A stretch of DNA of 64,000 nucleotides, from NCBI GenBank assembly GCA_964461265.1, contig CAYWTS010000004.1, positions 62,001-126,000 on the forward strand, in the 5' to 3' direction. The number at the start of each line of letters is the position of its first letter. Positions within the stretch are counted from its first letter, which is position 1. This stretch comes from CAYWTS01 sp964461265 (GTDB taxonomy: Bacteria; Bacteroidota; Ignavibacteria; Tepidaquicellales; OLB5). Shown piece after piece: positions 26,450-36,182 of the stretch. The notes beneath the pieces are model-generated. The model searched no databases. It was not told the origin of the DNA and was given only the letters and a program-made list of their open reading frames with translations. A program made the translations under genes and the position numbers.

Positions 26450-27493
26450 TTAATAAAAATATTTGTTCTTCTGCTTGCTGCTGAAGTCCTGGCAAATCTT
26501 ATTTTTCAATGCCAATGAAATGGATTTATTGTAACTCAAGCCTTTTTTTCTAAATTTTGAAAGTAATTCAGCGACCTTTAATCCTGCGGTAAACAAGTCT
26601 ATCAGTGGTTTTGGACCTGCATAATCTGTTGCAACACTCATGTAATGCGGAGGTGCAATTTTTTCGGGATAATATTTTATACCGCTGGTTTTTAAATGGT
26701 GACTATCTATTTTACCACTGATATGAATAATTAACAGGTCACTATTAATATTCTTAATCTCTGTGCCGGTAATTTCTCCTTTTTCCCCAATATAGAGGGT
26801 ATCGCTTTCATGGTCGGCGAGAATCAATGCGTCACACTTAGCCAGAATGTTTTTATCATGCTTATTAAAAGCTGTTACATTATAACAGCTAGAACCTTCC
26901 GATAATAACGATTTTGTAATTGCATTTGCAAATTTCCCTTTGCCAACTATACCAATATGACTTTTAAAAATTTCTATATTTTTTTCTAGCAGCAGCTTTT
27001 TTACAACAGGTCCTAAATACGATATTGTATTCAAATATGGGTGTGACTCATTTGTACCGAGAACAGGAATTCCATTCTTATGACAATAAGAAAGGTCTAA
27101 ATCATTTTCCCTATATTCCCAGGTTTCCCACATAAGCGGAATAACAACTGTATTCTTGCAATATTTTAATTTATTTTTATCTAAGGGTCTTAAAAAGCAG
27201 GTATTTGTAATTATATCTGCGTTATTGATTAACCTGCTGTTTAATTTTGTAACAATTTTTATATTATTTGATAAATTTAATTTCTTTGCAAGACCATTTA
27301 TTTCTGATTTAATATTTCTAACGGAAGAATAAACCGAGTTTCTGGCAAAAGCAATGACTTTAGCATTTGCCTGTGCAGCAATTATGGGACCCCATTTATA
27401 ATTGCCGCTGGCAGCTTCTGTTAATACCGACAACCCCTTCAAACTCAGATTGAAGTTGTTAATTGCATTTATGATGAGTTTGAATTCTCTCAA
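26450..27493 (-). CDS. Uncharacterised Rossmann-fold protein in polysaccharide locus
   Basis: I do not recognise this protein. It has 347 residues. An opening glycine-poor region with LTEAASGNYKWGPIIAAQANAK (from about 24) is followed by a strand-helix segment, and HIGIVGKGKFANAITKSLL (about 179-197) is a good Rossmann dinucleotide motif, so it resembles a NAD(P)-binding dehydrogenase of the 2-hydroxyacid type. A second half has ADHESDTLYIG and HISGKIDSHHLK segments. It is in the same direction as, and 6 bases after, the 625-residue asnB. A role in making or modifying a uronic-type sugar is a guess. Confidence 0.55.
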   Translation of the reverse strand: MREFKLIINAINNFNLSLKGLSVLTEAASGNYKWGPIIAAQANAKVIAFARNSVYSSVRNIKSEINGLAKKLNLSNNIKIVTKLNSRLINNADIITNTCFLRPLDKNKLKYCKNTVVIPLMWETWEYRENDLDLSYCHKNGIPVLGTNESHPYLNTISYLGPVVKKLLLEKNIEIFKSHIGIVGKGKFANAITKSLLSEGSSCYNVTAFNKHDKNILAKCDALILADHESDTLYIGEKGEITGTEIKNINSDLLIIHISGKIDSHHLKTSGIKYYPEKIAPPHYMSVATDYAGPKPLIDLFTAGLKVAELLSKFRKKGLSYNKSISLALKNKICQDFSSKQKNKYFY

Positions 27494-27499
27494 TGTAAT

Positions 27500-29377
27500 C
27501 TATGGCATAAATGTTCTCAACCATGTTTCAAAAGAAAGTAATGACCAAATCAAAAGCCTGCGGTTCGTAATACCATTGAAATGTTCGTTTAAATAGTCAT
27601 TTACTGTACGGTACTGTAAATACTCATAGATTCTAGCCCGTTTATCTAACAGCAGTCCTTTAATATAGTCAATGCTTTCGCCTTTAAACCAGCTTGCGTC
27701 GGGAGCTGAAAAACCCTGTTTGATGCCCATAGTATATTCTATCGGTACAAATTTTGAAAGTGCTTTCCGCAAAATCATTTTTCCATCGTTTGTTTGTTTA
27801 AAAAACTTTTCGGTTTTGGGACCTAGTTCGTTTTCGTTAATTCTTACCACTTCGGATAAGTTTTTCAGCTTATATCTTACGGGCACTTTCATAGCAAAAT
27901 CCACAAGGTCATTATCTAAAAACGGGACGCGTGTTTCAAGACTGTGAGCCATGCTGATTTTATCTTCAACCTCTAGTAATCCGTGCAAAAAGGTTTTTAT
28001 TTCAAAATAAAGCGATAAATTTACATAATCTTCAGGTGATGCTGTACTTATTTTCTTTTTGCTTAGAACCTGTTTAAAAACGTCCTTAGTCTGGTAAGCT
28101 AAAATATCGGGATAAATAGAAGGATTATAAAATTTAGGTTTGAAACTGTCGGGTATTAATCGTTGCCAGTATCTGTAATATTTTTCCAGATAATGCTCAC
28201 TATCGTCATTTATTACTGCACGGTAATACCTCCAGGGATAGCCTGCAAAAAGTTCGTCTCCACCGGAACCTGCCAATACAACCTTAACAAATTTACTGGC
28301 TAGTCTGGAAATATAATAGTTTGGATAACATTGTCCAACCCTGAGGTCTTCAAGGTTCCATATCAAGTCATGCATTACCCGCTCCATATCACCCGCCTTT
28401 AAAACAATTTCATAATGTTCGGTTTTATATAAATTCGAAAGGAATTCTGCTTTTTGGCGTTCATCATAGGCAAGTTCCAGTCCTGAAGCAGAAGACAGAT
28501 CGAAACCGCATGTAAAGGTCTTTAAATTATTGAAGTTTTTGGCTGCAACACATGTAACCGAACCCGAATCCATTCCGCCGCTCAGATATGAACCTATTTC
28601 TACATCGCTTATTAATTGCCTGTTTACTGATTGTTCAAAAAGCCTTGTTAATTCTTCAATGCTTTCATTCTCTGATATGTCAGTGTTATTGGTAAAATTA
28701 TAATCCCAGTATTGCCTGATATTAAATGAAGCTGAATTTCCGGATTTTACCGTCATTATGCTGGCTGCAGGAAGCATCCTGATTCCCTCGAATAAAGTGA
28801 GATCAGAAAAGATATTCTGAAAAGAGAAATATTCGTTAAGTGCCTGTACGTTTAATTTCGTAGTTATATCGGGATACTGCAGTAACGATTTAATTTCCGA
28901 AGCGAATACAAGAATGTTATTCTTATAGCTGTAATACAGAGGCTTAATACCGAATCTATCTCTTGCTATGAAAAGTTTTTTCTGGTTTTCATCCCATATT
29001 GCGAATGCAAACATTCCATTAAGCTTGTATACGCAATCTTCACCCCACTGTTGATATGCTTTGAGTATTACTTCGGTGTCGGTTTGTGAGTGGAATTTGT
29101 ATCCGTGGGCTTCAAGTTCAATTCTCAGGTTCGGGAAATTGTAAACCTCACCATTATATGTAATTACTACAGAGCCGTCATCACTTTGCATAGGTTGATG
29201 TCCAAGAGGGGAGAGGTCGATAACTGCAAGTCTTCTGTGGCCGAAACCTACATAAGAGTTTGTCCAGAATCCTTCACCATCCGGTCCGCGGTGCCTGATA
29301 ATATTAGTCATTTTCCTCAGCACGTTGACCGATACCGGTCTTTCATCAACGTTAAATATTCCGGTTATTCCGCACAT
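27500..29377 (-). CDS. asnB: Asparagine synthase-type amidotransferase (glutamine-hydrolysing)
   Basis: A 625-residue AsnB-type enzyme. The N-terminal nucleophile Cys2 (MCGITGIFN) marks the class II glutaminase, which spans to about 200 (GFGHRRLAVIDLSPLGHQPM; ITYNGEVYN). The synthetase half has the PP-loop LSGGMDSGSV (about 263-272), then GSGGDELFAGYPWRYY and VPFLDNDLVDF. In glycan loci such enzymes can amidate sugar uronic acids (WbtH in Francisella, WbpS in Pseudomonas) instead of making asparagine. It abuts the aminotransferase gene by one base and precedes the Rossmann orphan. Confidence 0.92.
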   Translation of the reverse strand: MCGITGIFNVDERPVSVNVLRKMTNIIRHRGPDGEGFWTNSYVGFGHRRLAVIDLSPLGHQPMQSDDGSVVITYNGEVYNFPNLRIELEAHGYKFHSQTDTEVILKAYQQWGEDCVYKLNGMFAFAIWDENQKKLFIARDRFGIKPLYYSYKNNILVFASEIKSLLQYPDITTKLNVQALNEYFSFQNIFSDLTLFEGIRMLPAASIMTVKSGNSASFNIRQYWDYNFTNNTDISENESIEELTRLFEQSVNRQLISDVEIGSYLSGGMDSGSVTCVAAKNFNNLKTFTCGFDLSSASGLELAYDERQKAEFLSNLYKTEHYEIVLKAGDMERVMHDLIWNLEDLRVGQCYPNYYISRLASKFVKVVLAGSGGDELFAGYPWRYYRAVINDDSEHYLEKYYRYWQRLIPDSFKPKFYNPSIYPDILAYQTKDVFKQVLSKKKISTASPEDYVNLSLYFEIKTFLHGLLEVEDKISMAHSLETRVPFLDNDLVDFAMKVPVRYKLKNLSEVVRINENELGPKTEKFFKQTNDGKMILRKALSKFVPIEYTMGIKQGFSAPDASWFKGESIDYIKGLLLDKRARIYEYLQYRTVNDYLNEHFNGITNRRLLIWSLLSFETWLRTFMP

Positions 29378-30546
29378 TACAGACTGTATGTTTTGATTTT
29401 TTCAATTACAAAGTTAATTTCTTCATCCTGCATACCACAGTAAAGGGGAAATGCCACCGAACAGCTATCGGAGATGTAAGAAACCGGAAAATCGATGGAT
29501 TTAATATTATACTTACGAACGTAGTACATCTGTAAATGAACTGCGTGAGTTCCGGGTCTTGTTGAAATTCCGTTTTCCTGCAAATATTCCATGAATTTGT
29601 TACGTTCGTTTTTTATACTTTCAGCATTTTGAATAGTAATTTCCTTTGGAGCGAATAAGCATACATATGCCTGATAACCGTGTACATAGTGTTCGTTTTG
29701 ATATGGAAGTTTTAACCATTCTATGCTTTTTAGTGCTGAATTGTAAGCATCGGCTATTCTTTTTCTCTCTTCATAAATTTTTACTGCTCTATCCATTTGG
29801 CTTGAACCCAGGGAAGCCTGTATGTCGGTCATGCGGTAATTGAATCCTAAATACGGATAATCGGAAAGGAGATAGGGTTTATTGCCAAAATGCCTCTGGT
29901 GGTCTGAAATTGATGCACCGTGGTCACGCATTGACCTGAGTTTTGATGCAAGTACATCATCGTTTGTGGTTATCATTCCGCCTTCTCCGGTAGTTAATGC
30001 CTTTCTGGGGTGGAAGCTGAAACACCCGGCATTTCCGAAATTACCAGTATGAACACCCTTATATTTTGATGCGAACCCGCATGCTGCATCTTCAATTATA
30101 AAAAGCTTATGCCGGTTTGCTATTTCTATAATTGGGTCCATATCTGCTGAAAGACCGAAGAGATGGACAGGTATTATTGCTTTTGTCTTATTGTTAATTA
30201 AATTTTCTAACTTCGTGTAATCAATATTAAAAGTATTCTGTATGATATCGCAAAATACAGGTTTTGCCCCCGATGATTCAACCGAGTTTGCCGTTGCTAT
30301 CCAAGTAAATGATGGAACTATTACTTCATCTCCGTAGCCAATTTTCAATGCAGCCAGTGATAAATGTAAAGCAGTAGTGCAGTTAGTCACAGCAATTGAA
30401 TGCTTTGCTCCTGTGAAATTACACCATTTTTTTTCAAATTCCTGCACGTAAGGTCCCTGCACAACCCAACCTGTTTCAAGAGGTTTTAATACAGCTTTAA
30501 ATTCCTCCTGTGTGAACGATGTTTTTGAAATAGGTATTTTCATCAC
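29377..30546 (-). CDS. DegT/DnrJ/EryC1 family aminotransferase
   Basis: A PLP sugar aminotransferase of 389 residues. It has ISKTSFTQEEFKAVLKPLETGWVVQGPYV at the start, AVTNCTTALHLSLAAL, EVIVPSFTWIATANSVE, IIEDAACGFAS with the PLP-stabilising Asp153, and SFHPRKALTTGEGG with Lys182. The sequence resembles the perosamine/N-acetylfucosamine-type 4-amination enzymes. It overlaps asnB by one base and the epimerase by four, so the three form a tight unit. Substrate not determined. Confidence 0.88.
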   Translation of the reverse strand: MMKIPISKTSFTQEEFKAVLKPLETGWVVQGPYVQEFEKKWCNFTGAKHSIAVTNCTTALHLSLAALKIGYGDEVIVPSFTWIATANSVESSGAKPVFCDIIQNTFNIDYTKLENLINNKTKAIIPVHLFGLSADMDPIIEIANRHKLFIIEDAACGFASKYKGVHTGNFGNAGCFSFHPRKALTTGEGGMITTNDDVLASKLRSMRDHGASISDHQRHFGNKPYLLSDYPYLGFNYRMTDIQASLGSSQMDRAVKIYEERKRIADAYNSALKSIEWLKLPYQNEHYVHGYQAYVCLFAPKEITIQNAESIKNERNKFMEYLQENGISTRPGTHAVHLQMYYVRKYNIKSIDFPVSYISDSCSVAFPLYCGMQDEEINFVIEKIKTYSL

Positions 30547-31535
30547 TCAAACATTTTCCATCTGTTACCAAAGAGTTTTTTATGTTCATTACGCCATACT
30601 ATTAGTTTTCTTAATCCATCTTCGAGCTGAACTTTTGCCTTAAAACCGAGTTCCTTTTCGGCTTTCTCTGTTGAGCCAATCCTGTTTGTGACAAAAGTTG
30701 TACCCTCTGGTTTATATTCGATTGGTAAATCAGACTTATAAATCTTTAGCGTAATTTCTGTTAATTCCCTGATGGAAGTCTTGGTACCCGTTCCAATATT
30801 ATAAAATTTATCTACAGTTTGAGCTTTAAGACCCTGAACATTTGCTGCCGCAGCGTCTTCTACATAGATAAAGTCATAAGACTGTGAGCCATCACCATAT
30901 ACAACTGGAGATTTACCGGCATCAAGGTTATCAAGGATTCTCATAATAACGGCAATGTAAGTTCCTTTGTAATCCTGTCTCGGGCCATAAACATTCATAT
31001 ATCTTAATCCAATATAATTAACTCCGTATCTGGAATAGAAAGCACGAGCCATTGCTTCACCGGCAATTTTGGTTGCACCGTAGAACGTTCTGTTATTAAA
31101 AGGGTGTTCCTCAGTCATCGGAATTTCAACAGCATCACCGTAAACAGAAGCCGACGAGGAATAAACAAGTCTTTCAATGTTATTGTCCCTGCATGCTTCA
31201 AGTACATTGTATGTTCCCCGTATATTAGTTTCGAAAGCAGCAGCAGGGTATTCATAACATTGAAGAAGCCATAACGCTGCAAGGTGAATTACCAGGTCGT
31301 TCTCTTTCATCGCTGCGTTTAATATATCTTTTTGGAGTATATCGCCCCCTGCTTCGAAAACCCTGCATCTTGAATCAGATAAAGCTTTTTCGATATTATC
31401 AGGAGTACCCCGAACAAAGTTATCGTAGATTGTAATTTTTTTGATGTCTTCAAGCAATAGCTGGTCGACCACGTGAGAGCCGATAAAGCCCGCTCCTCCT
31501 ATAACGAGTATATTTTTTCCTCTGATATCGGACAT
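30543..31535 (-). CDS. NAD-dependent sugar-nucleotide epimerase/dehydratase
   Basis: A 330-residue extended SDR. The motif VIGGAGFIGSHVVDQLL (10-26) binds NAD; YSSSASVYGD and the tetrad YGATK (Tyr and Lys both present, about 153-157) are complete; RYMNVYGPRQDYKGTY follows. It is of the UDP-glucose 4-epimerase/uronate-epimerase type. The product may feed the adjacent DegT aminotransferase, which starts four bases before its end. The upstream PIG-L gene ends 12 bases ahead of it. Confidence 0.9.
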   Translation of the reverse strand: MSDIRGKNILVIGGAGFIGSHVVDQLLLEDIKKITIYDNFVRGTPDNIEKALSDSRCRVFEAGGDILQKDILNAAMKENDLVIHLAALWLLQCYEYPAAAFETNIRGTYNVLEACRDNNIERLVYSSSASVYGDAVEIPMTEEHPFNNRTFYGATKIAGEAMARAFYSRYGVNYIGLRYMNVYGPRQDYKGTYIAVIMRILDNLDAGKSPVVYGDGSQSYDFIYVEDAAAANVQGLKAQTVDKFYNIGTGTKTSIRELTEITLKIYKSDLPIEYKPEGTTFVTNRIGSTEKAEKELGFKAKVQLEDGLRKLIVWRNEHKKLFGNRWKMFE

Positions 31536-31546
31536 AATAAATACAT

Positions 31547-32209
31547 TTATAATTTTAAGTGATAAACTTCAAAAGCCTCTGCAAATTCGAGACCGAATTG
31601 GGCACCCCGTGCACGCATCAGGCCTTTCATAACGTCTTTAGCGAAATAATAATCCCCGCTTTTTGTTGTAGACCACTGATATTTATAACACTGTGCAGCT
31701 TTAATCTTTTTTTCGACTATTTCCTCATTCAGACTTACATGGAGATGGGGCTTATAGTTATAACCGCTTCTGATTACTTCATACCCGAAAATTGTTTTTT
31801 CCCTGAATAATCTTAAAACTTCGTCCGCAAGAACTATATGGTCCTGATGTATATCATTGATAGGTGTCGTGAAAACCACATCGACTTCTGTTTTTGTGGC
31901 AATATTGTAGAGAATATTCCTGATTTTTGATTGAAAATCGTGGAAGATTCTTGTAGGAATGTCATATACTTTTACCGGTATTTTTTCCAGGCCAAGTATC
32001 TTGAAAGACTTTGCCTGGTCGTTCAAATCGCGTAATTTGCCATCTTCATACCTGTCGCTCATTACGTAGATTCGGAGGTTAATATTGTTCAGATATTTTA
32101 GAATTGTACCTGCACATCCCACCTCGAAATCATCAGGGTGTGCGCCGAAAACAACTACGTTCTTCTTCTTATTTTTTTTACCGGTATTGGATAGAATGTT
32201 TTCTGTCAT
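31547..32209 (-). CDS. PIG-L family deacetylase
   Basis: A 220-residue zinc deacetylase of the GlcNAc-PI/LmbE type. The metal motif AHPDD lies at 23-27 (VVVFGAHPDDFEVGCAGT) and IHQDH gives the second His. Members remove N-acetyl groups from sugars. The Lys-rich N-terminus (KKNKKKN) precedes the first strand. It overlaps the transglutaminase-like gene by 32 bases, so translation is likely coupled. It may supply a free amine for the sugar pathway here; substrate unknown. Confidence 0.88.
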   Translation of the reverse strand: MTENILSNTGKKNKKKNVVVFGAHPDDFEVGCAGTILKYLNNINLRIYVMSDRYEDGKLRDLNDQAKSFKILGLEKIPVKVYDIPTRIFHDFQSKIRNILYNIATKTEVDVVFTTPINDIHQDHIVLADEVLRLFREKTIFGYEVIRSGYNYKPHLHVSLNEEIVEKKIKAAQCYKYQWSTTKSGDYYFAKDVMKGLMRARGAQFGLEFAEAFEVYHLKL

Positions 32210-33416
32210 ATGCAGAGGTGTTTAATTTACTGATTTGTCTTTCTTTTTTAAGGGTATACAATCTTTTAACAAGAAGGTACAATACAATATTTATATAAAC
32301 CAAAAATACTAAAAAATATATCAGTGATTTCGATGCTAAATACATAAGCCCGTTTTTTAACGGTTGCATATTATTGGAATATTGTACAATTGATTGATTG
32401 AATTTTGCAAAAAAGTATTTCACTAGTCTAAAAACAACGTAGTTTGGCTTTGATGACTTAGTGTAATATACATTCTCAAAGTATTTAAAATAATCTCTTT
32501 CAACAGCGGTTCTTTTTGTAAAAAACACAGAATCCTGGTAGAGCTCGTTTTCACGCATAAAGAAATATTTATTGCTGATTTCGACTGCATTCAGAAAATC
32601 AGGTTCGTTTCTTTCTTTAAACCGGAATCCATAGGTCGGGTCAAGCACGTACCATTTCTTAAACCTGCTTGAATATATTTCACACAATGCATGAAGCGGA
32701 TATCCCACCTGGGTATTAAAGCCGGGCTCGTATGAATCGCCACCCTGTAAACCGACTATACGGCAGGGAAGTTTAAACCTAATGCTGATATCTCTTAAAA
32801 TAGTACTGTTGGTGCCGCATTCAGCTAATTTCAAAGTATCTTTAGCGGCATTAAAATACGAAATAACCTGGTTTATCAACGTATCATTATTATTGAGTAA
32901 ATCGTTCGACACAAGCTTTTCAGGATTTACCCTGAATGATATTGTATCTTCGCTGAATTTGTTGATGTGGCTTACATTAACCGAACTTAGAAATATTTGT
33001 TTCCAAAACATCTCTTTAGTTTCGGATTTTGATATGACTATGTATAGAGAATCTGTGCCGGGAGAATCTTCGAATTTTAAAAAAATTTTATTTATCTGCT
33101 CGATTCCCGTTACAGGAAAAGCAAGTTTAACTGAATCGTAGAAACTATATGGTTTATTAGAATCTTTTAATCTAAATGGTTTATTTCCCTCAATTGCCAG
33201 TATATCGGTATTCGTTAATTTCAGATTTACCCTGGTTAAATTATCATACTCAGGCGGAGGTGAGTAAACATCATAAAGATTATTAACCGGGAAAGCTGTC
33301 ATAGTTCCCCATACAATGTCGAACAATTTATTTATTATTAGTATAGTTAAAATAAATATTATGCTAATGAGAATATATTTTCTGAATATAACAGACTTTG
33401 TAATCCCCGTAAACAT
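32178..33416 (-). CDS. Membrane-anchored transglutaminase-like protein
   Basis: A 412-residue protein with one hydrophobic helix near residues 13-30 and another at about 367-392 (LIYFLVFLVYINIVLYLLV); the part between should face the periplasm. That part holds a transglutaminase-like core: AECGTNSTILRDIS with Cys200, YPLHALCEIYSSRFKKWYVLDP with His242 and Asp259. This triad is visible and in the usual order. The role in the locus is unknown; such cores can act as proteases or cross-linkers. It ends inside the PIG-L start. Confidence 0.68.
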   Translation of the reverse strand: MFTGITKSVIFRKYILISIIFILTILIINKLFDIVWGTMTAFPVNNLYDVYSPPPEYDNLTRVNLKLTNTDILAIEGNKPFRLKDSNKPYSFYDSVKLAFPVTGIEQINKIFLKFEDSPGTDSLYIVISKSETKEMFWKQIFLSSVNVSHINKFSEDTISFRVNPEKLVSNDLLNNNDTLINQVISYFNAAKDTLKLAECGTNSTILRDISIRFKLPCRIVGLQGGDSYEPGFNTQVGYPLHALCEIYSSRFKKWYVLDPTYGFRFKERNEPDFLNAVEISNKYFFMRENELYQDSVFFTKRTAVERDYFKYFENVYYTKSSKPNYVVFRLVKYFFAKFNQSIVQYSNNMQPLKNGLMYLASKSLIYFLVFLVYINIVLYLLVKRLYTLKKERQISKLNTSAYDRKHSIQYR

Positions 33417-33493
33417 ACTTGCTATTTAAAATGATTTATAACATAAAATAAATTCAAGAGAAATAATATCTAAAATTTAAAATAGTCTTGTTT

Positions 33494-35428
33494 TTAAACC
33501 TTTTTTGAAAGGAATTTTTCCAGGCTTAAGATTCTCCATATTTCCCAGCTGAAATCAATCATGGAATTGAAATGTCTGGTTAGCTTTGTTTCTATGTGAT
33601 GTTTGTTTAAATAATTATATACAGGGTTATTTAAGTTTAATAAAGAATCACATACATACTCTTTTAGTGTTGTCCTTGTCCATTTTGCAAACGGAACCGG
33701 ATAACCGAGTTTGTCTTTTCTGTTTACGATTTCATCAGGAAGAAATTCTTTTAGAGCATCTCGGTAAAGGGGCCGTGAGATTTTTGAATTGACTAAATAT
33801 TCATTGTACAGGTTAATGCCGAATTCCACAAGCCTGTAATCAAGAAACGGTACCCTGCTTTCTATGGAATGTGCCATCGAAGAGCGGTCTTCATAATGTA
33901 ACAGCGTTGGAATTGTTACATTCCTTATAAAATGATAAGACAGGTTATTAATGTAACTTTTATATTTATGTGGCGGTTCAGCGTCATAATAAATAGATTC
34001 ACCTTTTAGATTATTTTTTAACCCCGGGTGGATTATATTATATTGTTCCGAAAGCATTCCTCTTACAAACTTTCCGTAGAACCTGGGATACAACCAGCTT
34101 GAGAAGGAATGTAATCCCTGCAAGTTCAGGTACTTCAGGAAAAGCCAGAAATTTCTTATTAGCTTTGAAACATTGCGGTCTTTTATCAAACCCCGCAAAT
34201 GAGTAGCATCCTGAAAATATCCCCCGAAGACTTCATCACCACCCTGCCCGTCAAGTAGCACTTTTACTTTCGGTTTTGCACATTTCATAACATACCATTG
34301 CGGGTATAAACCGGGTCCTTCAGTAGGAATTTCCTGGTAATAACATAGCTCATCGAAAGTTTTCTCGAATTCGGTATCCGAAGGTATTATTTTATTAGCA
34401 GTGCATTTGTATAAGTTATTTACAATATCTATGTATTTACTTTCATCGCATTCACTTTCTTTCCATACAGCCGAAAAAGTATTTAATTCGGATTTACGAA
34501 ACTGCCGTGAAAGCGAAACAATAGCAGATGAATCAAAACCGCCGCTTAAACAAGTTCCAACCGGAACATCGCTTCTGAACCTGAGCCTAATTGAATCGGT
34601 TAATAAATCCAGTAATTTATTTTCCAGTGTCTGCTTTTTACTTTTATCCTTTGGGGTAACAGGTATATCGTAATACTTGTTACGCTTTATTTTATTGTTT
34701 TTTACAATCAGATATTCCGAAGGTTCGAGTGAATAAATACGTTTGTAATAAGTGGATTTGGTGTTTAAACGGTTACCGTATAATATAAAAAATGGGATTT
34801 TAGATTCATCAACATCTGTCAAAGCAGGGTCAAGTGCTGTAATAGGTTTGATTTCGGATGCAAATATAAAATACTCCGGTTCACAGGCATAGTAAAGAGG
34901 TTTAACACCAAAACGGTCGCGGGCAATAAAAAGCTGCTGTTTGTTTTGGTCCCATATTCCGAAAGCCCACATACCGTTAAATTTTTTCAAACAATCTTCG
35001 CCCCAGCATAAATATGAATTAATAATTACCTCAGTATCAGAATTGGTTTTGAAAGCATAACCTTTTGCAATTAACTCTTCACGCAGTTCGATGTAATTGT
35101 AAATTTCTCCGTTATAAGTTATCCAGATTTTTTGAGATTGGTCGCACATAGGTCCGTGCCCGCGGGGTGAAAGGTCTATGATAGATAGTCTTCTGTGTGC
35201 AAGGATGATGTTGAAATTTTCTGGGTTTACTTCAGAAATATGGTTATAAGAAGACTTAATCTCCCTAACAGAATCATCTCCTGAAAATTCCTGTAATTGT
35301 CCTGATGTGGAGCTTATGTAGGTATACCCTTCGTCATCCGGGCCTCTGTGTTTTAGCAGAGTGTTAAGTGCAGGAATTTTTCTCTTAAGCTCGATTTCAT
35401 TAGTTAATAATCCTACTATCCCGCACAT
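33494..35428 (-). CDS. asnB: Asparagine synthase-type amidotransferase (second copy)
   Basis: A 644-residue AsnB-type enzyme. Cys2 (MCGIVGLL) is the glutaminase nucleophile and HRRLSIIDLSPRGHGPM and ITYNGEIYNYIEL follow. The PP-loop is CLSGGFDSSAIV and DGQGGDEVFGGYFQD lies after it. The two AsnB copies in the locus differ clearly and are not a recent duplication. As with the other copy, amidation of a sugar acid is possible. It follows the FabG-like gene by 12 bases. Confidence 0.92.
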   Translation of the reverse strand: MCGIVGLLTNEIELKRKIPALNTLLKHRGPDDEGYTYISSTSGQLQEFSGDDSVREIKSSYNHISEVNPENFNIILAHRRLSIIDLSPRGHGPMCDQSQKIWITYNGEIYNYIELREELIAKGYAFKTNSDTEVIINSYLCWGEDCLKKFNGMWAFGIWDQNKQQLFIARDRFGVKPLYYACEPEYFIFASEIKPITALDPALTDVDESKIPFFILYGNRLNTKSTYYKRIYSLEPSEYLIVKNNKIKRNKYYDIPVTPKDKSKKQTLENKLLDLLTDSIRLRFRSDVPVGTCLSGGFDSSAIVSLSRQFRKSELNTFSAVWKESECDESKYIDIVNNLYKCTANKIIPSDTEFEKTFDELCYYQEIPTEGPGLYPQWYVMKCAKPKVKVLLDGQGGDEVFGGYFQDATHLRGLIKDRNVSKLIRNFWLFLKYLNLQGLHSFSSWLYPRFYGKFVRGMLSEQYNIIHPGLKNNLKGESIYYDAEPPHKYKSYINNLSYHFIRNVTIPTLLHYEDRSSMAHSIESRVPFLDYRLVEFGINLYNEYLVNSKISRPLYRDALKEFLPDEIVNRKDKLGYPVPFAKWTRTTLKEYVCDSLLNLNNPVYNYLNKHHIETKLTRHFNSMIDFSWEIWRILSLEKFLSKKV

Positions 35429-35440
35429 ATCTGAAAAAGA

Positions 35441-36175
35441 TTAATATAAACCGCCATTTATGTGAAGTACCTGTCCTGTAAGGTAACTGGACTTGTCACT
35501 TATAAGAAAATGTAAAAGGCTGACTATTTCAGAAGGATTTCCAAATTCCTTACGTGGTATTGAATCTTTTATTTTTTCCCTGATTTCTTCATTGATATTG
35601 TAAAGCATACCTGCATCAAAGTAGCCGAGAGAAATTGTGTTAACAGTTATATTCAAATTTATAACTTCTTTGGAGATGGTTTTTGTTAATCCGGCAAGTC
35701 CTGCTTTTGATGCGGAATACGCAGCTGTACCGGGTATACCAAGTGAGGGAACAACCGAGGAAATATTTACTATTCTGCCCCATTTATTTTTCCTCATGTG
35801 AGGCAGAACGTGTTTAATGCATAAAAACGGACCGGTTAAATTAACATTAATAACCTTGTTCCACTCGTTTAATCCCAGTTTCCAGCTCATCCCGTCAATC
35901 GATATTCCTGCATCGTTTATTAAAATATCGATAGTGCCAAAATCATTTAACATATCACCTGCCATTTTTGCTATCTCGTCTTCAATAGTTATATCGGCTT
36001 TGTAGTCTTTAAACTTTATTTTTTTCGGTTCAAGTAATTTTTTTAGTTGTTCAATCCTTTCGGAGTGTGTATTGTAGTTTAAAGCAAGGTTATATCCTGC
36101 ATCGGCCAGCCCTTGTGCAATGTGGTTTCCCAGCCCTCCGGATGCTCCAATCAATAATACATTTTTAGTTGTCAT
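35441..36175 (-). CDS. SDR family oxidoreductase (FabG-like)
   Basis: A 244-residue classical short-chain dehydrogenase. It has the TGxxxGxG-like motif GASGGLGNHI (9-18), an NDAGIS (about 87-92) segment, the Ser region NISSVVPSLG (about 137) and YSASKAG (about 152-158) with Tyr and Lys present. It reads like a 3-oxoacyl-ACP reductase, but it lies among sugar genes and is distinct from the fabG at 41115, so a keto-sugar or acyl substrate is equally possible. Confidence 0.87.
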   Translation of the reverse strand: MTTKNVLLIGASGGLGNHIAQGLADAGYNLALNYNTHSERIEQLKKLLEPKKIKFKDYKADITIEDEIAKMAGDMLNDFGTIDILINDAGISIDGMSWKLGLNEWNKVINVNLTGPFLCIKHVLPHMRKNKWGRIVNISSVVPSLGIPGTAAYSASKAGLAGLTKTISKEVINLNITVNTISLGYFDAGMLYNINEEIREKIKDSIPRKEFGNPSEIVSLLHFLISDKSSYLTGQVLHINGGLY

Positions 36176-36182
36176 GTTGTTC

